Positions 1-7,897 of a DNA stretch of 46,263 bases are shown in pieces. The position numbers and the translations under genes are program-made. Source of the stretch: Flavobacteriales bacterium (lineage in GTDB: Bacteria; Bacteroidota; Bacteroidia; Flavobacteriales_D; Cryomorphaceae); assembly GCA_007125175.1 (NCBI GenBank), contig SLDS01000130.1, positions 1-46,263 of the forward strand, given 5' to 3'. The number at the start of each line of letters is the position of its first letter. The stretch's first letter is position 1. The notes under the pieces are model-generated. The model saw only the letters and a program-made list of their open reading frames with translations, was not told where the DNA came from and ran no database searches.

Positions 1-1895
1 AGTTCCTCGTCGGGTCCTCCGATGGTAATGCTGGCTGTTGCGGGCGTCTCACATCCATTGTTGTCAAAGACTGTCACGGTATAGGTGCCTGCGGGGAGAT
101 TCGAAGCAGTAGGCGTCTGCTGTGCTGCCGGGTCATCCCACTGATATGAGTAGGATCCGCTCCCTCCACTGGCTTGGGCGGTAGCACTTCCATTGCTTTC
201 GCCAAAACAGAGTACATCCGAACTACTGATGATGGCCACGTTCAAGGGAGCGCTTGGCTCACTGATGGTCACTTGCAAGCCCGCAGTGCAGCCCACCCCA
301 TCCGTCACGGTCACGGTATAGCTGCCCGCAGCAAGATTTTCGGCGCTTGGCCCTGTTTGGCTGGCGGGGTCGTTCCAAGTGAAGCTGTAAGGAGGCACTC
401 CACCTGTGGCCTCCACACTTGCTGCTCCCGTAGCTTCGCCCTGGCAGAGTACATTTTGTATGCTGATCGTGCTAATGATGATTTCATCGGGAGCTACTAG
501 GGTGATACTCAGGCTTGCCTCACAATTGTTGGCATCAGTTGCAGTGACGATGTAGGTACCTTCACTCAGGTTGTCGAGGTTGTTGCCGCTCATGGGCGGT
601 ACTGTATTCCAGGAATAGGTGTAAGGAGCGGTTCCTCCCTCAGCGATTACCTCTATGCTCCCATCGCTATCGCCGCTGCAAGTGGGATTGACTTCCTCTA
701 CAATGTCAATGCTCAATTCCTCATCGGGCTCCTCTATGACTATCTCGAGGCTCTCTTCGCAGCCATTCTGGTCTGTAGCAGTTACGGTGTAGGTGCCTAC
801 GCCCACTCCACTAAGCTCAGGGCCGAGGGTCTCCGGATCGGTATCCCAAGTGTAGCTGAAACCTCCATTCCCCCCGGTGGCATTGACAAGTATGGATGCA
901 TCGCTGCCTCCGAGGCAGCTCACATCATTCAGCTGAACCACTGAGATTAGGATAGGGTTGGGTTGTGAAATATTGAAGGGCACACTCAGGGTGCAATCGT
1001 TCGCATCGGTAATCAGCAGGCTGTAAGAGCCTGCACTGAGATTGCCAATGGAAGGGCTATCCGTGCCCGGATCGGGCGACCATGTGTAACTGTAGGGAGG
1101 CGTGCCACCGCTTACCGAAGCCACTGCACTGCCATCGCTGTCGCCCGGACAGGTGGCCGGTGTGGTGCTGATGCTGGCTGAGAGAGGTGCATCCGGCTCC
1201 GACACCGTGACCTCTGCAAAGCCTATACAGCCATTTACATCGGTAATGGTCACGGTGTATATACCGGCAGCCACATTGCTTATTGAAGCTCCCGACTGCG
1301 GGGGTGAAGTGTTCCACAAGAAGGTATAAGGCGGGGTGCCTCCCTGGGGTAGTATGGAGATGAATCCAGTGCTTTCGCCAAAACAGGCCACATCGATGCG
1401 CTCATCCAATACCCCACTCACGGGATCGGGTTGCGTCAGTGTGATTTGACCGCTGCTTTCACAGCCCAATTGATCAGTTACTGTCACGGTGTAGGTGCCG
1501 GCAGCGAGATTGGTGGCTGTGGCACCGCTTTGATTGCCGGGATCGTTCCACTGGAAAGTGTATGGTGGGTTTCCACCGCTCACCATCACTGTGGCCTGCC
1601 CATCGGTGGCCCCATTGCAGGATACATTGTTGCCACCGGCAAATTCGGGGCTGCTCAACACCAGCTCCAGCGGTACATTTTCCGAAAGGGTAAAACTCAC
1701 ACTGTCGGTACATCCTTCCCGGTCTTCTACCACAAGGCTGTACACTCCCGGTGATAGGCCGAAAATGTTTTGGTCGCTGGAGCTGAAGCCATCGGGGCCA
1801 GTCCAGTTGAATTCGTAGGGTGTTTCTCCACCGGTCACGCTCACGTTGATGGCCCCGTCCTCATCGCCCCCGCACTCGATATTGCTCACGTCGCT
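1..1895 (-). repeat. Eight tandem SprB-type repeats
   Basis: Each unit is about 240 bp (80 aa) and follows the pattern C-x-G-x-x-[DST]-G-x-[AI], then GG-[TSN]-xPYxYxW, then a [LV]-x-[AE]-GTYTVTVTD turn, then NGC. Conserved cysteine blocks (for example VSCNGATDG, PTCSGDSDG, VLCFGESNG) lie near 1880, 1630, 1390, 1145, 910, 680, 440 and 200. The units are diverged in sequence, so this is an old protein-level repeat and not a recent DNA duplication. The array continues past the left edge. Confidence 0.85.
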
Positions 1896-3299
1896 CGATA
1901 TTTCCAGCACCGATACCCGAATCTCGGCAGTGGCACTGGCGATGCAGTCGCTCACAGTGGTGGTCACGGTGTATTCCTGATCCTGCGGAGGACTGGCCGT
2001 GGGCTCCATGATGTTGGGATCGTTCAAAAATAAAGGCGGCTCCCAGCTGAAGGCGGTTCCTCCATCATTTACCGTGAAGGTGAGTGAGTCACCCTCACAG
2101 ATGAAGGAGAGTGGTGGATTCACTGAGACGAGCAGTTCTTCAAGGATGTTCACCACAAGACTATCCGTGATCGTACCCGGGCACAGTGGGTTTCCGATAT
2201 ACACGATGAAGGTGAGGTCTCCTGCCTGAACTCCGGTTTCGAAAGGAGCAATATTGATACTGGCCGTGGCCTCATTGGCTGGAATGGTGATGGTTTTAGG
2301 GGCATCAGGGTCGGGATTGCCGCCAATAAGTGGGTAATCACCACCGTTGATGGCCGTTCCACCGATGAAGTACACCACCTCGAGTGGGTTGGCAGTCACT
2401 GGGCTGCGGGTGAAGGTGACAGTGCCATTATTGCAGCCTTTTATCATGTCATCGATTTCGCCATCGGTGGTGGCGGTGAGGGTAACGCCGCTACTCTCAA
2501 TAGCCTCTACAAAGACCGAGCTATCCCAGCGGCGGTCACCCACATCGGCGATGGCCAGCTTGAGTCGAAAGGTGTCGCAGGCGGTGACCACCCTTTCGGC
2601 AAAAAGTCCTGTGGTCCAGCCATCGTATTCGAATACGGTATTGAAGCCCGGGGGATTGCTCACGAAAAATTCCGGGTTTTGGGGAGGAAAGCCAATGTCT
2701 GGGTTTCCATTGTTTACTGTGTTGATGCTCACAGGTATGCTTGTGCCGGGGATGAGGGCTATGTTCTCAAATGCTCCCAGGCCGGGTGTTCCGTCAATAC
2801 CGGGGCCGCTGATGAAGAAGCCAAAGGCATCGTTGAAGACAGTGCCGACATACTCCTCATATTCTTCGCTGGCAAAGGTGAAGTTGAAGCGGATGGTGTC
2901 ACCGATAGGGATGATATCAAACTCGAATACGCATGCATCGAAGCTGGTTCCCCCCGAAATCACATTGATCAAGGGGTCGCCAGGAGTGCCCCACTCAGTG
3001 GTGGTGCTGCTGCTCAGGTTGGGGCCATACATGTCGATAATATTGCCCGTGGACAAGACCAAGCCGGTGCCGCTATCAAAGTTTGGGATAGCTGAAATGT
3101 CGTAGGTGCCGTAAGCACTATCGGCACAGGTAATGCTCGGATTGAGAATTTGAACCCCATTTCCCGTGATGAGGTCGGCGAGTTCTTCCGGGCTTCCGCC
3201 AAATCCCAAATCAATATTTTGGGCAGAAACACCTGCTGAGAATGACATAAGCAGGAGGGAAAGATACAAGCTAAGGTGGTTGTGCATCGTTTTTTTCAT
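1..3299 (-). CDS. Choice-of-anchor L / SprB-repeat surface protein (C-terminus beyond window)
   Basis: The frame is open from an ATG at 3299 to the left edge (at least 1,099 codons), so the C-terminus is missing. The N-terminus is a signal peptide (MKKTMHNHLSLYLSLLLMS, then SAGVSAQ). Residues about 25-270 match the choice-of-anchor L domain: GNGVQILNPSITC, a TGLVLSTG turn, FDFxFASEEYEEYV-like segment and DAFGFFISGP. A Calx-beta-like segment follows (about 270-370), then one PKD/Ig-like unit, then eight SprB-type repeats of about 80 residues. In this phylum such proteins are usually exported by the type IX system and act in adhesion or gliding. The expected C-terminal sorting domain is outside the window, so that role is inferred. 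The product could equally be a passive matrix adhesin. The domain calls are from pattern reading only. Confidence 0.88.
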   Translation of the reverse strand, partial: MKKTMHNHLSLYLSLLLMSFSAGVSAQNIDLGFGGSPEELADLITGNGVQILNPSITCADSAYGTYDISAIPNFDSGTGLVLSTGNIIDMYGPNLSSSTTTEWGTPGDPLINVISGGTSFDACVFEFDIIPIGDTIRFNFTFASEEYEEYVGTVFNDAFGFFISGPGIDGTPGLGAFENIALIPGTSIPVSINTVNNGNPDIGFPPQNPEFFVSNPPGFNTVFEYDGWTTGLFAERVVTACDTFRLKLAIADVGDRRWDSSVFVEAIESSGVTLTATTDGEIDDMIKGCNNGTVTFTRSPVTANPLEVVYFIGGTAINGGDYPLIGGNPDPDAPKTITIPANEATASINIAPFETGVQAGDLTFIVYIGNPLCPGTITDSLVVNILEELLVSVNPPLSFICEGDSLTFTVNDGGTAFSWEPPLFLNDPNIMEPTASPPQDQEYTVTTTVSDCIASATAEIRVSVLEISSDVSNIECGGDEDGAINVSVTGGETPYEFNWTGPDGFSSSDQNIFGLSPGVYSLVVEDREGCTDSVSFTLSENVPLELVLSSPEFAGGNNVSCNGATDGQATVMVSGGNPPYTFQWNDPGNQSGATATNLAAGTYTVTVTDQLGCESSGQITLTQPDPVSGVLDERIDVACFGESTGFISILPQGGTPPYTFLWNTSPPQSGASISNVAAGIYTVTITDVNGCIGFAEVTVSEPDAPLSASISTTPATCPGDSDGSAVASVSGGTPPYSYTWSPDPGTDSPSIGNLSAGSYSLLITDANDCTLSVPFNISQPNPILISVVQLNDVSCLGGSDASILVNATGGNGGFSYTWDTDPETLGPELSGVGVGTYTVTATDQNGCEESLEIVIEEPDEELSIDIVEEVNPTCSGDSDGSIEVIAEGGTAPYTYSWNTVPPMSGNNLDNLSEGTYIVTATDANNCEASLSITLVAPDEIIISTISIQNVLCQGEATGAASVEATGGVPPYSFTWNDPASQTGPSAENLAAGSYTVTVTDGVGCTAGLQVTISEPSAPLNVAIISSSDVLCFGESNGSATAQASGGSGSYSYQWDDPAAQQTPTASNLPAGTYTVTVFDNNGCETPATASITIGGPDEE

Positions 3300-3322
3300 G
3301 TCGCTCGTGATTCTGTGATGAT

Positions 3323-3685
3323 TCACTGGCAGGCATTATCGCGCTCCTTGGCGGATATGCTCTGAATGTTTTTAATCTGGTCTAAACCAATGAGCGCAGC
3401 GATCCTTTCGGTGATCTCTGTGCTGATGTCATCTATTCGCTTGGGATATGCCGCATCTACGGCGATAATCCATTTGGCCTGTTCTGGGCAGTGTCGGTAC
3501 ATTTCCATGTGCTCATGGCTGCGCATTTCCTCTTTCAGGTCTATCTGGTCCACATCGGCAGCCTGATCATAGGCCAACTCAAAGTACCGGAAATACCGCT
3601 CCTGCTCCTGGCCAAAGGCTGAAAACGTGAGTAGTGAAAACGCTCCAAGGAGAAAGCTTAAGCTAAGGGGAGAAATTTTGATCAT
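3323..3685 (-). CDS. Small secreted protein of unknown function
   Basis: The product is 120 aa from the ATG at 3685. A GTG at 3703 would add six residues, but the ATG gives a cleaner signal peptide (MIKISPLSLSFLLGAFS ... FSAFGQ). The mature part is hydrophilic and acidic, with no family I recognise. It contains HEHMEMYRHCPEQ and a C-terminal Cys (DNACQ), so it has two cysteines that might pair in the periplasm. Only 23 bases separate it from the start of the giant surface protein on the same strand, so the two are probably co-transcribed and might be functionally linked. No promoter of the TAnnTTTG type was found upstream. Confidence 0.7.
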   Translation of the reverse strand: MIKISPLSLSFLLGAFSLLTFSAFGQEQERYFRYFELAYDQAADVDQIDLKEEMRSHEHMEMYRHCPEQAKWIIAVDAAYPKRIDDISTEITERIAALIGLDQIKNIQSISAKERDNACQ

Positions 3686-3814
3686 AATCAGAAATTTGAG
3701 CACTTTACGTACTTAATCAAGAATAAAAGTAGGTCTTGAAAAGCGCTGGATTCGGCATTTTAACCAAAGTTTTGAAGAAGCGAATCTCAATAAGTTTTGC
3801 ACTCCTACATCTTG

Positions 3815-4576
3815 CTATCCTTTTTGCGGCAGCTCTATGTGCTCATTCCTCTGTCTTATGGCTTCATAGAGGAGTAGGGCTCCAGCCACTGATACATTGA
3901 GCGAGCCGGTTTCCCCCTTCATCGGGATGTGAATATCGGCATCACATACAGATTGGAGAGCCGGAGAAATACCGAGCTCTTCGGAGCCGAGAATCATTGC
4001 CAAGGGGCCCTTCAGGTCTTTTTGCTGAAAAGCGTGCTTACCCCTCTCGTGACAGCCAACAATCTCGAGTCCCGATTGCTTCAGGAATTTTACGCTGTCA
4101 ACCAGAGATTTCACCCTACATACAGGCAGCCGCATCAGCGCGCCGGCCGAGGTCTTGACGGCATCTTCATTCACCTGGGCAGCCCCCTTCTCGGGAATGA
4201 CCACGGCATGGGCTCCGGCACATTCAGCGCTCCGGCATATCGCTCCAAAGTTGCGCACATCGGTGATGTGATCCAGAATGAGCAGCAGGGGTGTCTCGCC
4301 GCTTTCGTATATCGCAGGTATCAACCACTCCAGCTTGCTGTATTCTATGGGAGAGGTGTAGGCAATCACCCCTTGATGGTTTTTGCGGGTGATCTTGTCC
4401 AACTTTACCTTGGGCACAAATTGATACGGGATATCTGCTTCGCGGAGGTCATTCATCAGTTTGCGGGTACTGTCTTGCTGAAGCCCCTTCTGGATGAATA
4501 CCTTGTCTATGGATTTGCCGGATTTGAGCGCTTCGCTCAAGGGATGCATTCCGTAGATGATGTCTGCTTTGTTCAT
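3815..4576 (-). CDS. rlmB: 23S rRNA (guanosine-2'-O-)methyltransferase, TrmH/SpoU family
   Basis: This is a SAM-dependent SPOUT methyltransferase. The family methylates the 2'-O of G2251 in 23S rRNA. The 253-aa protein begins with the substrate-binding domain (IIYGMHPLSEALKSGK). The SPOUT domain follows, with RNFGAICRSAECAGAHAVV, then ILGSEELGIS, then the knot segment IPMKGETGSLNVSVA. A longer frame starts at 4609. The ATG at 4576 is preferred because it lies 16 bases after the upstream stop, follows an AGGAGGG-like purine run and matches the usual family N-terminus. It is the last gene of a minus-strand run starting at the Omp85-like gene. The family is clear; the exact rRNA position is inferred, and a TrmH-type tRNA target is less likely. 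Confidence 0.9.
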   Translation of the reverse strand: MNKADIIYGMHPLSEALKSGKSIDKVFIQKGLQQDSTRKLMNDLREADIPYQFVPKVKLDKITRKNHQGVIAYTSPIEYSKLEWLIPAIYESGETPLLLILDHITDVRNFGAICRSAECAGAHAVVIPEKGAAQVNEDAVKTSAGALMRLPVCRVKSLVDSVKFLKQSGLEIVGCHERGKHAFQQKDLKGPLAMILGSEELGISPALQSVCDADIHIPMKGETGSLNVSVAGALLLYEAIRQRNEHIELPQKG

Positions 4577-4592
4577 TCTTAGCTTTCCCTCC

Positions 4593-5867
4593 TTAGTATA
4601 CCCTGCCATTGCGCCAGGCTTCTAGAGACCGGTACCAGGAGGGCTTGTAGTAATCCTCTCGCATGAGGTTAAAGTGGTTGTCGGTAAATGGGTTGATTAC
4701 CTTGACAAAATTGAAGGTAATGCTCATTGGATTGTTTTCTTCGCCGTATATCCAGGTTTCCTGAGTGGCACTGCGGTATACCTTGTTGGGCTTGCCGTAG
4801 ATGATGTATACCAAGCCCCTGTCTGTGCGCCAGCCATCTACATGAGCGCTGAAGAATTGATTGGCCTCTTCCACCCGGGAGTAATAAGCTGCTATGCTGG
4901 ATCGCGCACGTTCCTTATTCCCGCACCACTGCAGCCAATAGCTTTCGAAGCGCCTCTTGGGCTGCTGATCGGCAGCAATGCGGTTGTACTCCTTGCTGCT
5001 CACCAGGTAGCGAAAGGTCTCGTAGAGGCCTGACATTTCTGTGAGCTCAGGGTGGTCATCGTGGGAGACGAAGAGGGTGAAGCCCTCCTTCTGCCCGGGG
5101 TCTACCTGAAAGTGATAAAACCCGGCATCACCCGAGGTGAACATGGTTTTGTTCCAAGGGTCGAGCATCAGCGTAAAGGTGGAGTCGGGTGTGTAATCAA
5201 ATGAGCGTGGCTCGTAGTAGGAGAAGGGTGGGGGAGGCAGTGGAAAATCCCTTTTGAAGTACTTCACATGTACCACTCCTGTCGGGTTGCTATTGTTTTT
5301 GATGACATAAGTGCTGTGGGGAGCAATGCGATCGGTAAAGAGTGGAATCTTGAGGTCGCTCTCGTAGGCACTGAAGAAGTGCCTGGAATTGGGATGGTCT
5401 TTGGACACCGCAAAGAATTTGACCACCTCGCGTTTTTTGTTCATGTCGATGATCTGCACCTTGAGGTTGTATTGCAATCCATCTTGGAGGTGTATCACTG
5501 CCGAGGCCAGAATGTCTTTCGCCCGCTTGCTATTGTCGACATCAGAGAATTGAAAGGTTTTGCTCTTGAGGCGCAAGGTGCTGCCATCACCAAGGATGTA
5601 GGGGCTTACTTTTACCCTCACCTTTGCGGCAAAATCGGGTGAATCGTCGCGGATGTACAGCAGGTTTTCGGTGTTGAGCTTGATGAAGAAGAGCGAAGAA
5701 TCTTTTGAAAGGTGGTATACCTGAAAGCTTGAGGTGATCTTGAGATCCTGGGCATTGTAATCGACGATGGGGGTGCGCGTGATATTTTCTTGGTTGCCAC
5801 AGCGCTGCAGGCTCAGCATGGCTGCAAAAAGTGCGAGCATACCAAGGGCGCGCCACAGTTTGCGCAC
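4593..5867 (-). CDS. GWxTD domain-containing protein
   Basis: This Bacteroidota-specific family has unknown biochemical function. The C-terminal third carries the defining motif GWRTDRG followed by LVYIIYGKPNKV and an ETWIYG segment. The N-terminal part is beta-rich. The best start is a GTG at 5867, eight bases after the rmuC stop. It gives MRKLWRALGMLALFAAMLSLQRC, a positively charged then hydrophobic export signal with a Cys at the expected lipoprotein position, although Arg at -1 is atypical. A longer frame from 5954 would overlap rmuC by 80 bases, and an ATG at 5840 is also possible. The protein is probably exported and perhaps lipid-anchored. Its place between rmuC and rlmB says little about its role. 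Confidence 0.82.
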   Translation of the reverse strand: MRKLWRALGMLALFAAMLSLQRCGNQENITRTPIVDYNAQDLKITSSFQVYHLSKDSSLFFIKLNTENLLYIRDDSPDFAAKVRVKVSPYILGDGSTLRLKSKTFQFSDVDNSKRAKDILASAVIHLQDGLQYNLKVQIIDMNKKREVVKFFAVSKDHPNSRHFFSAYESDLKIPLFTDRIAPHSTYVIKNNSNPTGVVHVKYFKRDFPLPPPPFSYYEPRSFDYTPDSTFTLMLDPWNKTMFTSGDAGFYHFQVDPGQKEGFTLFVSHDDHPELTEMSGLYETFRYLVSSKEYNRIAADQQPKRRFESYWLQWCGNKERARSSIAAYYSRVEEANQFFSAHVDGWRTDRGLVYIIYGKPNKVYRSATQETWIYGEENNPMSITFNFVKVINPFTDNHFNLMREDYYKPSWYRSLEAWRNGRVY

Positions 5868-5874
5868 AGCGGCA

Positions 5875-7191
5875 TCAGGCCTCCAGGCTTTTCGAGGGCT
5901 TGAGGCCAAGGTCTTCGAGTTGCTGAGCTTGTTTGATAAGGCTTCCACGACCATCGCGGAGTTTTTTCATGGCGTCGCGGTATGAGCTTTCCGTTTTTTC
6001 AATGTGCGTGCCAATCTTGTTCATGTCTTCTACAAAGTTGGCAAACTTTTCCAGAAGTAGCTTACCTCTGCGGGCAATTTCTAAGGCATTTTCATTCTGG
6101 TATTCGTGCTTCCAGGTGGATGCAATGATGCGCAGCGAAGCGATCAGTGTGCTTGGACATACCAAAATGATGTGATTTTGATAGGCTTCGTCAAAGATTT
6201 GCCTGTCTGAATTGAGTGCAGTGAGATAAGCGCCCTCTATGGGTACAAAGAGCAGAATGAAGTCGAGGTTTTTACCCATGGCCTTATTCTGATAATTTTT
6301 TCCGGAAAGGCCACGAATATGGGTGCGCATGGACTGAATGTGTGCTTGCAGAGCCGCTTGCCGCTCTTTTTCATCCTCCTCATGGGTGTAGCGTTCGTAA
6401 GCTGTAAGCGACACCTTGCTGTCGATGATCACCCACTTGTCGTCCGGGAGTTTCACCATGACATCGGGTTGCAGCCGCCTGCCTTCCTCGGTGGTGAAGC
6501 TCTGCTGTGTAAAGTACTCCCTGTCTTTCACAAGGCCTGAGCGCTCCAGGATGCTCTCCAGAATGTACTCGCCCCAATTGCCTTGTATTTTGCTGTCGTT
6601 CTTGAGCGCTTTGGTGAGGTTTTCGGCCTCTACACTCATGCGCTGTCCCGTTTCTCTGAGGTGCTTGATCTCTTCCTTGAGGCTACTGGTATTCACCAGG
6701 CTCTCCTTGTGGGTGCTCTCTACCTTGCCTTCGAATTCTTTGATCTTGATCTTGAGTGGCTCGAGCAGTTGATCAATGGAGGTGCGGCTTTGATGCTGGA
6801 ATTTTTCCGACTTTTCAGTAAAAATGCGGTTGGCGAGGATTTCAAAGTCCTTGCGAAAGCTCTCCTGCATGTGGGCGATGTCTTCTTTTTGGACTTTGAT
6901 CTGCTGTTCGACCGACTCCTTAGCCGTCTCAAGTTGGGCGCATTTAATGCGTTCTTGTTCCAGTTCTCTCCGGAAGCCCTCCCTCTCTGAGCGGGCTTTG
7001 TCAAGCTCGCTGCGCAAGAGCTCAGCCTGCTTGTCGGCTGCGAGGCAAGCTCCCTTGAGCCGCTCTTGCTCCTGCAGCAGTTGTTCTCGCTGCCCGGCTT
7101 GCTCTGCGCTGCCGCGCCGCCACAGGGCATAGCCCGCTACCAGTCCGATTGTTAAGCCTGCAATGACAGTGATGAGGTGAGAAATCTCCAA
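5875..7191 (-). CDS. rmuC: DNA recombination protein RmuC
   Basis: The 438-aa protein has an N-terminal membrane anchor (about residues 6-24, LITVIAGLTIGLVAGYALW). A long coiled coil of about 160 residues rich in E, K, Q and R follows. The conserved RmuC core begins near GNWGEYILESILERSGL, with QPDVMVKLPDDKWVIIDSK as the PD-(D/E)XK-like acidic/Lys motif and FVPIEGAYLTAL further on. In E. coli, RmuC limits recombination at inverted repeats; the catalytic activity is a family-level inference. It sits 13 bases after the L,D-transpeptidase gene and precedes the GWxTD gene, so it belongs to the same minus-strand run. The length is normal. Confidence 0.92.
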   Translation of the reverse strand: MEISHLITVIAGLTIGLVAGYALWRRGSAEQAGQREQLLQEQERLKGACLAADKQAELLRSELDKARSEREGFRRELEQERIKCAQLETAKESVEQQIKVQKEDIAHMQESFRKDFEILANRIFTEKSEKFQHQSRTSIDQLLEPLKIKIKEFEGKVESTHKESLVNTSSLKEEIKHLRETGQRMSVEAENLTKALKNDSKIQGNWGEYILESILERSGLVKDREYFTQQSFTTEEGRRLQPDVMVKLPDDKWVIIDSKVSLTAYERYTHEEDEKERQAALQAHIQSMRTHIRGLSGKNYQNKAMGKNLDFILLFVPIEGAYLTALNSDRQIFDEAYQNHIILVCPSTLIASLRIIASTWKHEYQNENALEIARRGKLLLEKFANFVEDMNKIGTHIEKTESSYRDAMKKLRDGRGSLIKQAQQLEDLGLKPSKSLEA

Positions 7192-7204
7192 GCCGAGGTG
7201 GGAA

Positions 7205-7897
7205 TCAATTGTTGAGTATCACCACAAATGTACCAACTTCTACCCGATTGAAGAGGTCGATTATGTCGGCATTGGCCATGCGCACACAACCCTTGCTGGC
7301 GGGCACACCGAGGAGGCCTTCTTCGTGGGTGCCGTGGATGAAAATGCCCCGCTCGTATGAGTCGCAGCCCTCGCCACTATTCACCTTGTCTTCCAATCCT
7401 TTGAGGTGAAGTATGCGCGAGGTGATAAGGTCTTCTCCACTCGAGCGGGCTTCGCTCAGTATCTCGGCCTTCTGTCCGGTGGCTTGCTTGCTTTTCAGGA
7501 TGCTGCATGCTTCGAGTTCATCGCCTACCTTATCGGCGATTCGGTGCAAGCCCGCCGGGGTTTGGTAGCTGCCCATTTTGCTGCCGATACCTTTTTTCGC
7601 AGTGCTTATGCTGTAGCTCTGTACCACGGCGTCCCCATCAATCAGATACATACGCTGCTTTTTGGCCGCCACGTATACGAAGCGATCGAAGCTCACACCA
7701 CGGTATTTTACCGAAAGGTACTCCCTGAGAAAGCTCACCATATCGGGACTGAGCTCAAAGGAGCTATCCTTCGGCCTTGCTGCGGTCAGGGTGAGCAGGG
7801 CAGTGAAGAGGATCGAAATCCTGATGAAGGTATGTTTAAAAGAAACTGACAAAGCCAAAGTGGAGCTTACCTCCACGCAGTTGAATTTGATTATCAA
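7205..7897 (-). CDS. L,D-transpeptidase (YkuD) family protein
   Basis: YkuD-fold enzymes cross-link peptidoglycan or attach proteins to it through a catalytic cysteine. Here the motif is IFIHGTHEEG, then GVPASKGCVRM, giving the His and Cys of the HxxxxxxxSxGCxR signature. Earlier parts of the fold appear as YVAAKKQRMYLIDGD and GSYQTPAGLHRI. An export signal (RISILFTALLTLTA) lies near the N-terminus. There is no ATG in the upstream part of the frame. Candidate starts are TTG 7897, GTG 7876, TTG 7858 and TTG 7852, all overlapping the end of the Omp85-like gene, so the given start is the longest possibility. Translation is likely coupled to the upstream gene. The family call is firm, but whether the enzyme makes 3-3 cross-links is unknown. 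Confidence 0.88.
   Translation of the reverse strand: MIIKFNCVEVSSTLALSVSFKHTFIRISILFTALLTLTAARPKDSSFELSPDMVSFLREYLSVKYRGVSFDRFVYVAAKKQRMYLIDGDAVVQSYSISTAKKGIGSKMGSYQTPAGLHRIADKVGDELEACSILKSKQATGQKAEILSEARSSGEDLITSRILHLKGLEDKVNSGEGCDSYERGIFIHGTHEEGLLGVPASKGCVRMANADIIDLFNRVEVGTFVVILNN

Noticed and set aside
1-1895. CRISPR array or DNA-level satellite suggested by regular 240-bp spacing
   Set aside because: The units are in-frame SprB protein repeats with diverged DNA and no identical direct repeats or spacers.
2347-3105. 252-codon open frame on the plus strand
   Set aside because: It is antisense to the choice-of-anchor L gene, whose protein is clearly recognisable. The plus-strand translation has no signal or domain.
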